A stretch of DNA of 64,000 nt from Clostridium estertheticum subsp. estertheticum (GTDB lineage: Bacteria > Bacillota > Clostridia > Clostridiales > Clostridiaceae), in the NCBI RefSeq assembly GCF_001877035.1, contig NZ_CP015756.1, forward strand, positions 3,711,001-3,775,000. Direction: 5' to 3'. Position 1 is the stretch's first letter. Every line of letters begins with the position of its first letter. The notes beneath the pieces are model-generated. The model saw only the letters and a list, made by a program, of their open reading frames with translations. It had not been told where the DNA came from and made no database searches. Of this stretch, positions 15,649 to 23,588 are shown piece by piece. A program made the position numbers and the translations under genes.

Positions 15649-17406
15649 CTACATCATCTCCTTTCCAATTTGAGAAAGAAAGATATCATTGTATATTTCA
15701 CAATTCTTTAAAAGTTCTGAGTGACTTCCAATCGCTTTTATTTCCCCATTGTCTATCACTATTATTTTGTCAGCGCTCATTACAGAAGTTATTCTGTGAG
15801 CTATTAAAATGCACGTTAAATCCTTAGAATATTTTTTTAAGCTATTCCTTATCTTCATTTCTGTATCTGTATCAACCGCACTAGTTGCATCATCAAGTAT
15901 TAGAATTTCAGCTCCTTTCACTAGTGCTCTTGCTATAGATATCCGTTGCTTTTGTCCTCCAGAAAAATTAACACCACCTTGGCCAATTTTTTCATTATAC
16001 CCTTCTGGAAGTTTATCAATAAAATCAAAAGCCTCTGCCACTTTTAGTGCTTCCTTAATTTCATCGATACTTGCCTTCTCACTTCCCCATTTCATATTAT
16101 CTAATATGCTTCCAGAAAACAGAAGTGCTTTTTGTGGCACTATTGCAATCTTCTCTCTTAATGACTTTATATCTAACTCCTTAATATTTACACCATTAAT
16201 TTTTATTTCTCCACTTATTACATCATAAAACCTAGGTATTAAATTCACAAGAGTACTTTTCCCTGAACCAGTTGATCCTATTATTCCAACAGTTTCTCCC
16301 GGGTGGCAACTAAATGATATGTCCTTTAATATGGGCTCTTTATCCTTATTATATGAAAAATATACATGCTTAAAATCAACCCTTCCTCTATCTTTAGAAT
16401 TATCTATAATTTTCTTTCCATTAACCATACTATTTTTTTCGCAGAACACTTCGCTAATACGATCTGTTGATGCTCTAGCGCGTACAAACATTGTAAAAAC
16501 ATTAGTTACCATCATAAGTGAGAATAATATTTGTGTCATATAATTTGTAAATGCTATTATTTCTCCTACATGCATACTGCCTTTGTTTACATATATGCCG
16601 CCTATCCAAATCACCAATATAATACCAACGTTTACTATAAGTCCAATTATAGGACTGAAAACCGATGTTATTTTCATAGCTTTAGTAGAAGACTTCGTAA
16701 GCAAAGTATTTTTGTCCTTGAACCTTTCTATTTCATATTCAAATCTATTAAAAGCTTTAACTACTCTTACTCCTGATAAATACTCCCTCATAACTCCATT
16801 AACGCTATCAAGAGATTCCTGAACTTTAATAAAATATGGGAGTCCTATTTTCATATTAAAATATATAAGAATAGCTGCAATTGGTACAATAGCAAATAAA
16901 ATCACAGATAACTTTAAGTTTAGTCTTGTTGCCATTATAATACTTCCTATGCCCACAATTGGTGCTTTAACAAATATCCTCATAAGTCCATTAATAAAAT
17001 TTTGAACCTGAGTTACATCATTTGTAAGCCTTGTAACTAGAGTACCTCCTTCAAATCTATCAACATTTTCAAAAGAGAATCCTTGAATTTTTTTAAATAG
17101 ATCAGATCTAAGTTCTGCTCCAAGTTTTTGTGATACATTACTTGCCATAACATTACGTATACTTGCAAATATTGCTCCAAATCCAGCAATTATAAGCATA
17201 ATAATTCCCATTTTAATTACATAATTCAAATCTTTATTTGCAACTCCTGTATCCACTATTTTGGACATAATCATTGGTTGCATCAAATCACAGAATGCCT
17301 CGAGTATTACAAAAAATACTGCTATGCAAAATCCTATACCATACTTATGAGCATATGCTTTTAAATATCCCAAAGTAACTTCCCCCTCCTTGCGACATGG
17401 CTTCAA
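15649..17406 (-). CDS. Heterodimeric ABC exporter subunit, degenerate ATPase site half
   Basis: This 585-residue half-transporter has six membrane helices (about 20-305) and an ATPase domain with Walker A GSTGSGKST, signature FSGGQKQR, Walker B ILILDDATSAVD and switch IAHRITS. The residue after the Walker B Asp is Asp instead of the catalytic Glu. That is the hallmark of the degenerate nucleotide site in heterodimeric exporters (TM287/BmrC type). Its partner, encoded immediately downstream, supplies the canonical Glu. Its start is preceded by GGAGGGGG. A 23-bp tandem duplication lies 130-180 bases upstream and may be regulatory. Confidence 0.87.
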   Translation of the reverse strand: MKPCRKEGEVTLGYLKAYAHKYGIGFCIAVFFVILEAFCDLMQPMIMSKIVDTGVANKDLNYVIKMGIIMLIIAGFGAIFASIRNVMASNVSQKLGAELRSDLFKKIQGFSFENVDRFEGGTLVTRLTNDVTQVQNFINGLMRIFVKAPIVGIGSIIMATRLNLKLSVILFAIVPIAAILIYFNMKIGLPYFIKVQESLDSVNGVMREYLSGVRVVKAFNRFEYEIERFKDKNTLLTKSSTKAMKITSVFSPIIGLIVNVGIILVIWIGGIYVNKGSMHVGEIIAFTNYMTQILFSLMMVTNVFTMFVRARASTDRISEVFCEKNSMVNGKKIIDNSKDRGRVDFKHVYFSYNKDKEPILKDISFSCHPGETVGIIGSTGSGKSTLVNLIPRFYDVISGEIKINGVNIKELDIKSLREKIAIVPQKALLFSGSILDNMKWGSEKASIDEIKEALKVAEAFDFIDKLPEGYNEKIGQGGVNFSGGQKQRISIARALVKGAEILILDDATSAVDTDTEMKIRNSLKKYSKDLTCILIAHRITSVMSADKIIVIDNGEIKAIGSHSELLKNCEIYNDIFLSQIGKEMM

Positions 17407-17537
17407 ACACCTTATTGGTTTTGACTATTAAATTAATTCTCCCACTCAGCAATCCGAGACCTGTATAAATTATACAGCATATTATTATAGATTCCCACTG
17501 TATTATAAATCATGTTTGCATTATTATCACATTAATC

Positions 17538-17583
17538 AGCTCCGCAGGAGATGATTTAACAGCTCTGCAGGAGATGATTTAAC
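17538..17583. repeat. 23-bp tandem direct duplication upstream of the ABC exporter
   Basis: CAGCTCCGCAGGAGATGATT plus TAA (17538-17560) is followed immediately by the same 23 bases with one change (C to T) at 17561-17583. Each unit contains the near-palindromic core CTCYGCAGGAG. It lies between the exporter start (17406) and the importer terminator (17621-17658). It may be a doubled regulator site or simple slippage. Confidence 0.75.
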
Positions 17584-17616
17584 TAAAGCTTAATTCATTG
17601 CATTTAGTATAGCTAC

Positions 17617-17658
17617 ATAAAAACCCGCAATATCCATTTCTGAATTTTACGGGTTTTA
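17617..17658 (-). terminator. Intrinsic terminator of the Ugp-type operon
   Basis: On the minus strand AAAACCCG (17658-17651) pairs with CGGGTTTT (17628-17621) and continues into Ts. It lies about 40 bases after the stop of the substrate-binding protein gene. Confidence 0.75.
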
Positions 17659-17696
17659 GAATTACTTCTAATTGACTTTGTCATAAATGAATTTAT

Positions 17697-19061
17697 TTAT
17701 TTATTAGTTTTATTGTATTTCTCAATAGCACTATTTGCTGTTTTTGCTGCATTGTCTAAGGCTTCTTGTGGTGTTTGTTTTCCTCCAAGCATAGATTCGA
17801 TATTTATTTCAGTTGCAGCTCTTGCTTCTGGGAATACACCGAGTAATGCTCCTTTTGAATCAGGAGTAGATGCATGTAATTGGTTTATAGCTGTTTGAAA
17901 TTGTGGGTATTTGACTAAATTATCCTTAACCTCTTTAAGATTATAAGCCTGTTTATTAACAGGAAAATATCCAGTATTTGCATTCCAATACGCTTGCTCT
18001 TTAGCTGATACCATGAACTTTAGAAATTCCCATGATGCTTGCTGTTTTGCTTCATCTTTTTTATCCATTATCCAAAGAGACGCTCCTCCTATAGAAACTC
18101 CACCTTTGTCCGTACTATTAACTTTAGGTAAAAATCCTGTTCCTACCTCAAACTTCTTATTTACACCATTTAAAACTGAACTTAGAGATGCCGTTGAATC
18201 TAAGTACATTGCTGTATTACCAGCCATAAATGCATTCTGAGTATCCTGGGTTTTACGTCCGAAATTTCCTACATCACCTGAGTCAACTAACTTTTTCCAT
18301 TCATTTAGCACAGTTAGTCCACCACCATTTTTGTTGTATTCAACTGTTGTTGCAGCTACGGTTCTTCCGTTACCATTGTTTGCATAATTTTTACCTTGCT
18401 TAATCATAAATTGTTCAAAAAACCAAGCATATATAGGCATTGCATATCCATATTGAGTTACTTTACCCGATGCATCCTTTTTTAAAAGTTTTTTTGCCAT
18501 AGTTTCAACTTCTGTTAAAGTTTTAGGTGGAGTATTTGGGTCAAGTCCCGCAGCTTTAAATGCAGTTTTATTATAGTAAAGTATTGGTGTTGAAGAATTA
18601 AAAGGCATAGAATTCAATTTTTTATCTACTGTATAATATGCTAGGAGGTTTGGCTCAAGAGTAGAGGTATCATATTTTTCCTTATCAATAAAATTCTGAA
18701 CTGGAACTATAGCCTTACTATCAATCATATATCTTGTTCCTATATCATAAGACTGCATAACATCGGGGCCCGAATTACTTAACTGAGAACTTTTCAATTT
18801 ATTAAGCGCTGAATCATAATCACCTTGGAATTGAGCAGTAACCGTGATGGTTTTTTGAGAATCATTAAAATCTTTTACCAATTTATTAAGTGAAACTCCT
18901 AGGTTTCCACCCATCCCATGCCAAAATGTTATGTTAACATGTTCTGCTTTGGCGCCCGTTACTGTTTTAGAACTTGATTGCTTAGCTTCGCTACCACACC
19001 CACTTAGCATTGAAGCTGAAATCATAACTGCAAGCATTGTTGAAACCAGTCTTTTTTTCAT
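17697..19061 (-). CDS. ABC transporter substrate-binding lipoprotein (UgpB-like)
   Basis: This 454-residue protein has a lipoprotein signal peptide ending in the lipobox LSGCGS (Cys at about 22), so it is anchored outside the membrane. The body is a family 1 extracellular binding protein: NITFWHGMGG near the N-terminus, QGDYDSAL, and FNSSTPILYYNKTAFKAAG (about residues 151-170), phrases typical of the UgpB/MalE group. It is the last gene of a three-gene operon with two permeases. With a glycerophosphodiester phosphodiesterase just upstream and a TTAACA array in front of the operon, sn-glycerol-3-phosphate or glycerophosphodiesters are the best guess. A sugar substrate remains possible. Confidence 0.85.
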   Translation of the reverse strand: MKKRLVSTMLAVMISASMLSGCGSEAKQSSSKTVTGAKAEHVNITFWHGMGGNLGVSLNKLVKDFNDSQKTITVTAQFQGDYDSALNKLKSSQLSNSGPDVMQSYDIGTRYMIDSKAIVPVQNFIDKEKYDTSTLEPNLLAYYTVDKKLNSMPFNSSTPILYYNKTAFKAAGLDPNTPPKTLTEVETMAKKLLKKDASGKVTQYGYAMPIYAWFFEQFMIKQGKNYANNGNGRTVAATTVEYNKNGGGLTVLNEWKKLVDSGDVGNFGRKTQDTQNAFMAGNTAMYLDSTASLSSVLNGVNKKFEVGTGFLPKVNSTDKGGVSIGGASLWIMDKKDEAKQQASWEFLKFMVSAKEQAYWNANTGYFPVNKQAYNLKEVKDNLVKYPQFQTAINQLHASTPDSKGALLGVFPEARAATEINIESMLGGKQTPQEALDNAAKTANSAIEKYNKTNK

Positions 19062-19096
19062 TAATAAATCCCCCTTAAAACATATGTTTTTTATTA

Positions 19097-19918
19097 TTAA
19101 CCTTTAACTGACCCTGACGTCATTCCATCAATTAATTGTTTTTGACCAATTATAAATATAAATATAGATGGAATTATGATTATTATAATTCCTGCGAGCA
19201 TCATACCAAATGATTGTACTTCTGAAGATTGAAGCATCGTCATTCCAATTTGAACTGTCCTCATCTCTGGTTTACTTGTTATAAGTAAAGGCCACATATA
19301 TTGATTCCAAGTTAATAGGAACATATAAATTCCTAGTGACCCAATTATAGGTTTTGAAATAGGCATAAGGATTTTAGTTAAAAACTGAAGCCCAGTGCAT
19401 CCATCTATGATTGAAGCTTCTTTAAGTTCTATAGGAACTGTTAAAAAATATTGTCTCATCATGAAAATCCCCATAGCTGATGTTAAATATGGTAATATGA
19501 GCCCTGTATATGTATCTAGTAAATTCAATGAACTTATTGTCAAATAGTTAGAGATAATAATTGCCTCTCCAGGGACCATTACTGTAGCAATTATTATTAT
19601 GAATAAAACTTTTTTCCCTTTAAATTCATAAAATGCAAAAGCATAAGCACTAAGACAAGAAGTTATTATTTGCCCAATAGTTACAGCTGTTGAGACTAAA
19701 AAGCTGTTAAATATAAACCTAAATATAGGAATCGCCGCTACTACCTCTTTATAGTTACCAAGGAAAAAACTCTTAGGTAAAAATTTTGGTGGCATAGTAT
19801 GAATTTGATCTGTCGTCATAAATGTTACTGATAGTGCATATAAAATTGGAGAAATAATAAGTAACCCCACAGCAATATTTGTTATAAGCAAAATTATATT
19901 ATTTTTTTTATTTTCCAT
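19097..19918 (-). CDS. ABC transporter permease, UgpE/MalG type
   Basis: This 273-residue protein has six membrane segments and the conserved inner-membrane permease loop near the C-terminal third (EASIIDGCTGLQFLTKILMPISKP, about residues 182-205), the EAA motif that docks the ATPase. The ending DGMTSGSVKG is typical of MalG/UgpE-type permeases. Its start overlaps the stop of the upstream permease by one base, showing coupled translation. It is the second permease of the importer. No ATPase gene is present in the cluster, so a shared MsmX/UgpC-type ATPase encoded elsewhere is probably used. Confidence 0.87.
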   Translation of the reverse strand: MENKKNNIILLITNIAVGLLIISPILYALSVTFMTTDQIHTMPPKFLPKSFFLGNYKEVVAAIPIFRFIFNSFLVSTAVTIGQIITSCLSAYAFAFYEFKGKKVLFIIIIATVMVPGEAIIISNYLTISSLNLLDTYTGLILPYLTSAMGIFMMRQYFLTVPIELKEASIIDGCTGLQFLTKILMPISKPIIGSLGIYMFLLTWNQYMWPLLITSKPEMRTVQIGMTMLQSSEVQSFGMMLAGIIIIIIPSIFIFIIGQKQLIDGMTSGSVKG

Positions 19919-20838
19919 TAAGAGTAATGCACTCCTTTCTTTTCATAACTAAATTGAAACATTGCTATAACAAACATAAAAATGAATAATATAATTGACT
20001 GAGCAGATGCGGTATCAAACCTACCATTAAAAAATGCTTCTCTATAAATAGAAAATACCAATACATTTGTTGAATTTCCAGGTCCACCATTCGTTAATAT
20101 ATTTACTTGTCCAAATGATTGAAATGCATTCATAATATCCATAAATACCATAAAAAATAATGTAGGTGATATCATTGGAATAATAATCTTAAATAATTTT
20201 CTAAAATATCTTGCCCCATCAATAGATGAACTTTCAAGTATTTCCTTTGGAACATTCTTTAGACCAGCTAAAATAAATATGAAGTTTACTCCTATATTCA
20301 TCCAAATGGTTACAAACGCAACAGAAAATAGTGCCCAATGTGGATCTATTAACCACCCAATGCTTGTTTTTAAAATATTATTTAGCATTCCTATACTTGG
20401 GTGGAAAATTATCCCCCAAATAATTGATGCAGATGCTGATGATACTGCTATTGGAACAGCAAACATTACCTTTGATATTCCAATTCCTTTTACTTTGTTG
20501 TTTGCAAGTAGTGCTAAAAAAAGACCAATAATTACGGATGGAATAGTTGTAATAACAACAAATTTCATTGTCACAACTAGACTATTTATAAAATCTGCTG
20601 AAGTAAATATCTCTACATAATTTTGAATACCAATAAATTCTTGAAATCCTCCATGAGCATTTGTTAAACTAAAACTCATATATAAAGTTTTTAAAAATGG
20701 ATAATAAACAAACAATCCAAATAATAATAAACTGGGAAATAAAAATGCATATGGTTCTAATTTTCTTTTTAAACCTATCCTAGTCTCTTTTAACTCCAGT
20801 TTGATTACTTCTTTTTTCGTTGAAATAATTTCACTCAC
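19918..20838 (-). CDS. ABC transporter permease, UgpA/MalF type
   Basis: This 306-residue protein has a Lys/Glu-rich cytoplasmic N-terminus and six membrane segments. Family phrases are PYAFLFPSLLLFGLFVYYPF near the N-terminus, the EAA loop ESSSIDGARYFRKLFKIIIP (about residues 210-230), and NILTNGGPGNSTNVLVF, which is strongly typical of UgpA/LacF-type permeases. It is the first gene of the operon. The start is read as GTG with GGGAG upstream. The region 60-100 bases upstream carries four TTAACA-like boxes at 11-bp spacing, suggesting control by a PhoP-type regulator. Confidence 0.87.
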   Translation of the reverse strand: MSEIISTKKEVIKLELKETRIGLKRKLEPYAFLFPSLLLFGLFVYYPFLKTLYMSFSLTNAHGGFQEFIGIQNYVEIFTSADFINSLVVTMKFVVITTIPSVIIGLFLALLANNKVKGIGISKVMFAVPIAVSSASASIIWGIIFHPSIGMLNNILKTSIGWLIDPHWALFSVAFVTIWMNIGVNFIFILAGLKNVPKEILESSSIDGARYFRKLFKIIIPMISPTLFFMVFMDIMNAFQSFGQVNILTNGGPGNSTNVLVFSIYREAFFNGRFDTASAQSIILFIFMFVIAMFQFSYEKKGVHYS

Positions 20839-20882
20839 TGTATTCTCCCTTCTAATTCATATATTAATTTATTACAATTACT

Positions 20883-20936
20883 ATTGTAGATGCTATATGT
20901 TAAGGAAAAAGGTAATTATTGTTAAGGTTAAGTTAA
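20883..20936 (-). promoter_or_regulatory. Putative Pho box and -10 for the Ugp-type operon
   Basis: On the minus strand the hexamers TTAACT (20936-20931), TTAACA (20925-20920), TACCTT (20914-20909, poor) and TTAACA (20903-20898) recur exactly every 11 bases. The PhoP box of Firmicutes is an array of TTAACA-like hexamers with 5-base gaps. A -10-like TACAAT follows at 20888-20883, placing the boxes over the -35 region. This implies activation of the importer under phosphate starvation. Confidence 0.65.
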
Positions 20937-20971
20937 GTGAATTTTTGCAAACTTTAATCTATATTGCTCAA

Positions 20972-21019
20972 AAAATAATGAACCCCATTGTTTTATTAAA
21001 CAATGGGGTTCATTATTTT
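20972..21019 (-). terminator. 22-bp perfect hairpin after the phosphodiesterase gene
   Basis: AAAATAATGAACCCCATTGTTT (20972-20993) and its exact complement (20998-21019) enclose a 4-base TATT loop. The GC-rich core and flanking A/T runs make it a strong intrinsic terminator in either direction. It separates the phosphodiesterase gene from the importer operon. Confidence 0.85.
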
Positions 21020-21033
21020 AGTTAAATTAGTAT

Positions 21034-21765
21034 TTATTTTTTAAGATTAATTAATACATTCTTTAATTTATCCGGATAATTAGTAATTATTCCACTAACA
21101 CCAGCTTCAATTAACTTTTTCATAGCTTCTTCACTATTTACTGTAAAAGGATTTACTAAAAGGCCCTCTTTTTTTGCGTCATCAATAATTTCCTTATTAA
21201 TAGAAATATAATATGGATGCAACGCATCTGCCCCAGTATATTTACAATATGCTTCAGGATGATAAAGTCCAGCCATGTATAAAAGCCCTGTTTTTATTTC
21301 TTTAGAAATCTCTTTGCAATGTACCATAGAGTAGTGATTAAAACTAGATAATATTACCTTGTCTCCATAATTATATTTATAAATCATCTCTATAAGTTTT
21401 TCTTCAATGCCTGGATATATAACTTCACCATTTTTTATCTCTAAGTTTAATAATATGTTATTTTCTTTAGCTAAAATAATTAACTGCTCAGCAGTAGGTA
21501 TCGTTTCATTATTATAATTATCATTAAACCAAGAACCAGCATCCAATTTATTTAAATCAACAAATCTAAAATCTTTTACAAGTCCCGTTCCATTTGTGGT
21601 TCGGTCTACATTCTCATCATGAATAAGCACAAGTACTCCATCCGAAGTCATCTGAATATCAGTTTCAATGCCAGTAGCCCCGAGTTCAATTGCTTTTCTA
21701 AAAGAAAGCATTGTGTTTTCAGGAAAATAGCCACTAGCACCCCTATGTGCATAATTAATTACCAT
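21034..21765 (-). CDS. Glycerophosphodiester phosphodiesterase (UgpQ/GlpQ-like, cytoplasmic)
   Basis: The ATG at 21765 has GGAGG seven bases upstream; an in-frame ATG at 21780 would overlap that site and is rejected. The 243-residue product hydrolyses glycerophosphodiesters to glycerol-3-phosphate and an alcohol. GDPD motifs are all present: AHRGASGYFPENTMLSF (residues 6-22), ETDIQMTSDGVLVLIHD (39-55) with the metal-binding Glu/Asp, and DRTTNGTG. No signal peptide is present, so it acts in the cytoplasm, matching UgpQ. It sits directly upstream of a Ugp-type importer, although a strong terminator separates the two units. Confidence 0.9.
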   Translation of the reverse strand: MVINYAHRGASGYFPENTMLSFRKAIELGATGIETDIQMTSDGVLVLIHDENVDRTTNGTGLVKDFRFVDLNKLDAGSWFNDNYNNETIPTAEQLIILAKENNILLNLEIKNGEVIYPGIEEKLIEMIYKYNYGDKVILSSFNHYSMVHCKEISKEIKTGLLYMAGLYHPEAYCKYTGADALHPYYISINKEIIDDAKKEGLLVNPFTVNSEEAMKKLIEAGVSGIITNYPDKLKNVLINLKK

Positions 21766-21858
21766 ATAAATACCTCCCATTATATTCTACTCTCTTAGTA
21801 TAAGAAACTGCTAGAATAAATATTACTATTTTAAATCCACTTATAATTACATTATAAA

Positions 21859-21899
21859 TTAACATTGTTATTAGCAGATTAAAACAATGTTAATTAACA
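21859..21899. repeat. Overlapping inverted repeats upstream of the phosphodiesterase gene
   Basis: TTAACATTGTT (21859-21869) and AACAATGTTAA (21883-21893) form an 11-bp inverted repeat with a 13-base spacer. A second perfect palindrome, TGTTAATTAACA (21888-21899), overlaps its right arm. There is no T-tract, so an operator or weak end-of-transcript hairpin for the cardiolipin synthase gene are both possible. TTAACA hexamers occur here too, but not with clean 11-bp spacing. Confidence 0.4.
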
Positions 21900-21916
21900 A
21901 CATACTTTGTTAAGTT

Positions 21917-23398
21917 TCAAGCAATAGGAGTAATAAAACGCCAAACAGATTCATAGATCTTTTTCCACAAACCACGCTTAGAATAAGTTTCTATATCAAA
22001 TATCGTACAATCTTTGATATCATTTAAAAATGTATCACGACATTTAATAGCAAATTCATTATTATAAACAAATGCATTAATTTCATAATTAAGACTAAAA
22101 CTTCTAATATCAATATTTGCAGTTCCTACTGTTGAAACGTGGTCATCTATAACAAGTGTTTTTGCATGAAGAAAACCTGAATGCAGATATACCTTTACTC
22201 CATACTTTAAGAGTTTTGCCACATTTAATAATGAAACAGCATAAATAGGTTTTTTATCTGGTATACCAGGAAGCATTATTCTAACATCAACGCCACCAGC
22301 AGCTGCCATCCTTAGCGCATCTAATATAGTTTTATCTGGAATAAAATATGGTGTTTGAATATATAAATATTTTTTGGCAGTTGTAATCATCTTAACGTAA
22401 CTATCTTTTATAGAGTCATTTCTACTACTAGGCCCACTTGAGAGTATTTGAACTCCTATGTTTCCTTCTTCAATAGGATCATAAAAACTTTTTAGTAACC
22501 TTTCATCAAACTTTAATTTAGCCCTATTTATCTTTCTAAAGCTTTGATTTTGCAAAAAAACTAAATCAGACCAAAATCTTGTTTGAAATGAAAGTACACT
22601 GTAACCAGTCAAACGTATAGTTGTATCCCTCCAAGGTTTATTTATTTTTTTCAAACCAAAATATTCGTCACCCACATTAATTCCACCAGTATGAGCAATT
22701 TTACCATCTAAAATAACTATTTTTCTATGTAATCTGTAATTTACAAGCAACAAGCTTTTTATAATAGATGGCAAAAATCTGTACACATGCCCACCAGCTT
22801 TCTTTAACTCCTTAAAATCACTCATATGAGTATGTAAAGACCCAATTCCATCATATATTAAAGTTACTTTTACTCCCTGGCTTGCCTTTTCTTCTAAAAG
22901 AGATATAAATTTTTTACCAATTTTATCTTTTGCTTTAAAAATATAATACATTACTTCAATGCTTATTTTAGCATTTTTAATATCTTCAAAAACCATAGAA
23001 AATGTTTCCTTAGCATTTAATAAAAGCTCTACTTCATTATTTTGAGTAAAATAACACATTATATTTTTTGAGTTCATGGTAATCAAATCTCTATATTTTT
23101 TAGTTTCTACCTCTCTAAATTGTATTTTATCCGTATCAATATTATGAATGTGTTTCTCTAGCACTTTATTATACTTTTCTTCTATTTCCCTCATACCATA
23201 CTTTTTTGACATGATACGCATTTTATATTTACTACCAATCAAGAAATAAAAAATAAAACCAATATAAGGTAAAAAAAAGAATACTAAAAGCCATGCAAAT
23301 ATAACTCTCGTATCACTTCGTTTTATAAAAATCAGTTTCAAAACGGACATTATATTAAACACATATATAAATATTAAAAAAATAGTTGATAAATCCAT
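21917..23398 (-). CDS. cls: Cardiolipin synthase (PLD-type)
   Basis: This 493-residue protein has two N-terminal membrane helices (about residues 5-22 and 34-54), then two phospholipase D domains. Both HKD motifs are intact: HRKIVILDGKIAHTGG (about residues 223-238) and HAKTLVIDDHVSTVGTANID (about 404-423). Length and order fit bacterial ClsA-type enzymes, which condense two phosphatidylglycerol molecules into cardiolipin and glycerol at the membrane. It is transcribed in the same direction as the phosphodiesterase 150 bases downstream. That is a phospholipid-themed neighbourhood, though not clearly one operon. Confidence 0.9.
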   Translation of the reverse strand: MDLSTIFLIFIYVFNIMSVLKLIFIKRSDTRVIFAWLLVFFFLPYIGFIFYFLIGSKYKMRIMSKKYGMREIEEKYNKVLEKHIHNIDTDKIQFREVETKKYRDLITMNSKNIMCYFTQNNEVELLLNAKETFSMVFEDIKNAKISIEVMYYIFKAKDKIGKKFISLLEEKASQGVKVTLIYDGIGSLHTHMSDFKELKKAGGHVYRFLPSIIKSLLLVNYRLHRKIVILDGKIAHTGGINVGDEYFGLKKINKPWRDTTIRLTGYSVLSFQTRFWSDLVFLQNQSFRKINRAKLKFDERLLKSFYDPIEEGNIGVQILSSGPSSRNDSIKDSYVKMITTAKKYLYIQTPYFIPDKTILDALRMAAAGGVDVRIMLPGIPDKKPIYAVSLLNVAKLLKYGVKVYLHSGFLHAKTLVIDDHVSTVGTANIDIRSFSLNYEINAFVYNNEFAIKCRDTFLNDIKDCTIFDIETYSKRGLWKKIYESVWRFITPIA

Positions 23399-23499
23399 GT
23401 TGTGTCCCCCATAAGTATTATATTTTAGGTGATTAAGTGCAACCTACACAATCACTATTATACTTCAACTAACATTATAAATATTAGTTATATTAAAAA

Positions 23500-23540
23500 A
23501 AAATTCAAAATAAGCCACTTATGGTATGAAGTGGCTTATT
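23500..23540 (-). terminator. Intrinsic terminator of the ilvNB operon
   Basis: AATAAGCCACTT (23509-23520) and AAGTGGCTTATT (23529-23540) form a 12-bp stem. On the minus strand it is followed by a T-rich tail. It lies about 50 bases after the ilvB stop. Confidence 0.7.
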
Positions 23541-23588
23541 TATAAAATAAAAATTTATATATATTAAATATTACTGACAATCATTATT

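Noticed and set aside
21859-21893. A second clean Pho box before the phosphodiesterase gene
   Set aside because: TTAACA hexamers occur but at 20-base rather than 11/22-base spacing, and they are explained equally well by an inverted repeat.
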